The position numbers and the translations under genes were made by a program. Positions 60,871 to 64,000 of a stretch of DNA of 64,000 bases are shown one piece after another. This DNA is from Cymbidium sinense (taxonomy: Eukaryota; Streptophyta; Magnoliopsida; Asparagales; Orchidaceae): the NCBI GenBank assembly GCA_021442155.1, contig CM038216.1:92553666-92617665 (forward strand), given 5' to 3'. The notes under the pieces are model-generated. The model was given only the letters and a program-made list of their open reading frames with translations. It ran no database searches and was not told where the DNA came from. Every line of letters begins with the position of its first letter. Position 1 is the stretch's first letter.

Positions 60871-63429
60871 ATGAATACATTGTTAGGCTTTTGGTTGAAG
60901 TATAAAGAGAGGAAGAAAAATAAGATTTTATGAGAATTCCATGTCAAGGACATGGAGGGAGATCCTAAGGGATCACACATGCATTGGACATGACATGTGA
61001 GGGTCTATGGCAAAAGAAAAAATTTTGTTGGGGATAAGGTTTGAATTTGATTTGATTATATAATTTGTGGAAGAAAGATTTGCTAGGATAAGAATCTATA
61101 ATCCACCGTGGATTAAGATAAATTGACTTTAATTTATTTTTTTAATTGATTTGGAGGCATATCTGCAGAGATATGGGCTTGAGTTCAGGGGATATATGAA
61201 CCTTCCACTAGAGAAGTAGGTTTAGGCTATCTGCTGGTGATTAGGATTTGAGTTTGATTTCATAGATTTGTTTGGGGATGTATCCACTGGGGATAATAGT
61301 TTGGTTAGATTTTTTTGATTTAGAATCTACTGGGGAGTTGGTTTAATTTAGCTCTGCTGGGGAGGCTAGTTTTGAATTTGATTTGTTTGCTTGACTTATT
61401 TATATATGATTTGGGGCTCCACTAGGGAGAAGGGTGTGATTTAACTCCACTAAGAAAAATTAGATTGGGTTTAATTTAATCTGAGTTAATGTATGGACCA
61501 TAGTGGTGTGCGATGGACCCACTGAGAAGGGGCTATATCAACCTTGACCTACCTCAAATTTACAAATTCAAAGGGATAGTCTACCGGCTGTGGGGTAGAG
61601 CTATCCAACTTAAGGGGTTTCCTTTCAGGATGCAACGACTATGCTAGGAAGAAGGCATAAGCACACGTACATCTTCTAATGTGAGGAACAACTGCTGGGG
61701 TGACCTGTTGGATGCACAACAAATCGAACCTAACCTAGGGTGACTATTGAGTGAATGGCACTGGGGCCTTATGTCAACTGAAAAGTAATCATAATTAATT
61801 TCATCTTAAATTCATGTGATTTTTTATGGTTTGTTTATTTTGATTTTGAATTGAGGGCATATTCACTGGCGATGTGAGATTGATCAAATTTGATAGATTT
61901 AATTTATGGACCATGTTGGTGTGTGATGGACTCATTGAGAAGAGGATATATTGCACTTATCCTATTTCAAAGTTACAAATCCAAAGGGATAGTTTATTGG
62001 CCGTAGGGTAGAGCTAGCCAACCTAAGGGGTTTCCTTTTAGTGTTTAACGACTGTGCTAGGAAAAAGGCATAACAAACTTACATCTTCTAAAGTAGGGAA
62101 CAATCGCTGGTGTGACCTATTAGTAGCACAACAAATAGAACTTGACTTACGGGCGACTAGTGAGTGAATGTGGTGGGTGACTTATAATAACTCAAGAGTA
62201 GTCAGGCGATTCCTATATGGAGTTTTGCTGACATTGCCCTAAAGATAGGATGCCTGCTTGGGAAAATGTACTACTAGGGGTGTCCTCCTAATCCATAAGT
62301 GAATATATATTTTATTTATATGTTTGTGTGGAACCTGTAATGAGGGACCAGAGAAGGGGCTATGTCAGCCTTGACTTATCACAGATTTACTAGACCAATG
62401 GAAAATCTGCAAATTCATAGGATGGATTCTCCAACGACAGGGGTGGTTACTAGGAAAGGGGAACTGTCCAATCTAATAGTAACTCGGGTAGTGTCTAAAT
62501 GAGGTCACAAAATATGTGATCCAAATATAGTGCCCACTGGGGAGGTGCTAATAGGGTTGTTATCCTGAGCCCTAGAAAAGAAAGCCTATAAGTATATGGT
62601 GGCTAACTCAAGGAGAAAGCATAGCAGACTTACATCTGTCATGAGTGGTATATCCTAAGGTGCGAGAACCAACCAACCTAAGGTGTATCCATCAGCATGA
62701 GTTGTGTATCCATCAGCATAGTGAGAACCAACCAACCTAAAGTGCCCGTCAGTGTGCAACAATAAATCTGTAAAGAAAGCATGAAGGCTTACAACTTTTT
62801 AATTAAAATTGATCATCAGAATAGTCTATCATTCTCAAGATAGATGTTATCTAACCTAGCCCCGAGGAAGGACTGGACCCAAACATGAAGTAGTAAAGAG
62901 GGATGGAACCGCTAGGGGACTTATCCTAAATCTCAAATATACTTGACCCATTCAGTGCACAAAGGCTAATCCAAGAAGAAAGTATAGCAGACTCACATCC
63001 TCTTAAATGAAGCCAACATGAGGTAGCTTATCGGCCACATTGTAAGGCCTACCAAACTAACAAGGTGCTCATCGGTGTTGGGTGGCAAAGTAAGGAAGGA
63101 AAGCATAGCAGACTTACATCCTCCAAACTAAGAAGATCATTGAGGTGACACACTAGCAAGGTAGAATGTTAGCCCGACCTAGAGCAACTACTGAGTGAGT
63201 ATTGTTGGGTGCATTATCACAACCCAAAGTAGCCCGAGACAAAATATATGTGTTTGTTTTATATGTTTGTGTGTAGTTTGTATTTGTGTTATGTCGATGG
63301 AGGATAAGATGCCACTTGGGTTCCTTACACCTACCCTAAACAAATCATGGCAAATTCACAAACAAGAATACTTTCAACATGGAAGAGATTGAATTCAAAA
63401 TAGAATTTTCATTGAGGAATATTATTTTT
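60871..63429 (-). mobile_element. Noncoding 3' region of the Ty3/gypsy element (inferred)
   Basis: This stretch lies downstream of the minus-strand pol end and holds no recognisable coding sequence. It carries several internal repeats: CTACTGGGGA/CTGCTGGGGA words at 61215-61430, a pair of about 265-base units at 61494-61760 and 61911-62175, and AAAGCATAGCAGACTTACATC words near 62615, 62975 and 63100. Long noncoding 3' regions with tandem repeats are common in large plant gypsy elements. I could not find an LTR edge, TG...CA ends or a polypurine tract, so the left boundary is arbitrary. Confidence 0.45.
61494..62175. repeat. Two direct units of about 265 bp
   Basis: Unit 1 (61494-61760) and unit 2 (61911-62175) both start GACCAT, contain AAAGGGATAGT, GGGTAGAGCTA, AAGGGGTTTCCTTT, GGCATAA and ACATCTTCTAA, and end GTGAGTGAATGG or GTGAGTGAATG. 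They are offset by about 417 bases and differ at roughly one base in five by eye. A third, more diverged relative may start near 62340. Confidence 0.75.
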
Positions 63430-64000
63430 AAACATAGTTTATAATATTTCTTTAAGTATAGCCCATTGATTGGAAGCATTGGGTGCTCTCTCTTATGATT
63501 AATATTCTGATAAGATCCTCCTTGGTAGGCCTTCTCTATGGTAGAAGGGCCTTCCCAAGTGAGTTCAAACTTGCCTCCCATCTTACGATGAGCAACAATC
63601 GGTCTCCTTAGAATTAAAATAAGCTTTCCTACTTGAAAAGCTCAAGAAAGGACCAACTTATTGTGCACTTGAATCATTTTAGCTTTATACAATTTAAGGT
63701 TTTGGCATGCTCGCAGGCGTATCTCCTACAAACCTTTGATCTCTTCTAACTTTAACTTGGCATTATGCTCTTTTGTCATCTTTCTACCCATAATTATCCT
63801 TAGTGATGGGTGTTAGACTTGGTAGAATGGCTTCGGACCCATACATTAAAGAGAAATGAGTAGAATAAGTTGGAGTTCCATATATTGTGTGGTAGGCCCA
63901 CAATGCTTCAATTAACTGCTCATGACATTGTCACTTTTTATTATCAAGCGCCTTCTTCATTGTTTGGATGAGAGCTTTGTTGAAGGATTCTACTAAGCCA
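63430..64000 (-). pseudogene. Ty3/gypsy integrase C-terminal region, broken and partial
   Basis: Read on the minus strand from the window edge. The end of the integrase core reads GLVESFNKALIQTMKKALDN, then CHEQLIEALWAYHTIYGTPT and SLMYGSEAILPS, matching the GQAE...W..ALWAYRT...TP....YG.EA.LP pattern. A frameshift follows, then EIRLRACQNLKLYKAKMIQV, and finally RPIVAHRKMGGKFELTWEGP with AYQGGSYQ and PINGLYLKKYY, the usual end of integrase in this class. Integrase inserts the cDNA into the chromosome. At least three stops and one frameshift disable it. The catalytic D-D-E residues lie beyond the window except possibly the Glu of GLVES, which corresponds to the final E. Confidence 0.85.

Overview
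The window is plant nuclear DNA from a chromosome-end or interstitial telomere domain. About 55 of the 64 kb is Arabidopsis-type telomere repeat, read here as the C-rich strand (CCCTAAA), in every state from perfect arrays to heavily decayed CCTAAA/CTAAA/ATAAA tracts almost without G. The embedded coding fragments are plant-like: ribosomal stalk protein P0, a glycine-rich RNA-binding protein (GRP), a plant LINE ORF1 with a DUF4283-like region and CCHC knuckle, and a Ty3/gypsy pol end. No intact protein-coding gene is visible. A seed plant with a large genome, possibly a gymnosperm, is my guess from the size of the telomere-like domain, with low confidence.

Layout. 1-965: decayed telomere-like DNA rich in TAATAA. 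966-4211: a LINE copy with a broken ORF1, no recognisable ORF2, and a poly(A) tail running into CCCTAAA. 4212-13008: telomere-like DNA carrying two 5'-truncated P0 retrocopies and five GRP retrocopies, including a tandem P0-GRP pair. 13007-15817: decayed arrays. 15818-18335: a non-telomeric insert of unknown origin abutting a GRP tail remnant. 18412-34349: long decayed arrays with two more GRP copies and one tail remnant. 34350-36207: the 3' part of a second LINE. 36208-59329: arrays with nested tandem duplications (about 4 kb and 5.1 kb) and six more GRP copies or tails. 59330-64000: ordinary AT-rich DNA, with a degenerate tandem repeat of about 0.33 kb period, then the 3' noncoding part and pol end of a minus-strand Ty3/gypsy element.

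The most notable pattern has three parts. (1) Every poly(A)-type retrocopy (LINE, P0, GRP) lies with its sense strand on the CCCTAAA strand, and each preserved A-run joins directly to CCCTAAA. This is what reverse transcription primed by the 3' end of the G-rich telomere strand would leave, followed by renewed telomere addition. (2) A non-telomeric tag, roughly ACCAGTTTACTTAATTTTT plus an A-run, recurs at about 33 places, usually where a decayed tract meets fresh CCCTAAA. (3) Shared truncation points and shared flanks show that much of the present copy number came from later segmental duplication. The G-strand polarity puts the chromosome end, past or present, towards base 1 and the centromere towards base 64000.

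Limits: all alignments were done by eye, boundaries are good to about 5-30 bases, and some decayed or CCCTGG-like variants could be long-read base-calling or consensus errors.
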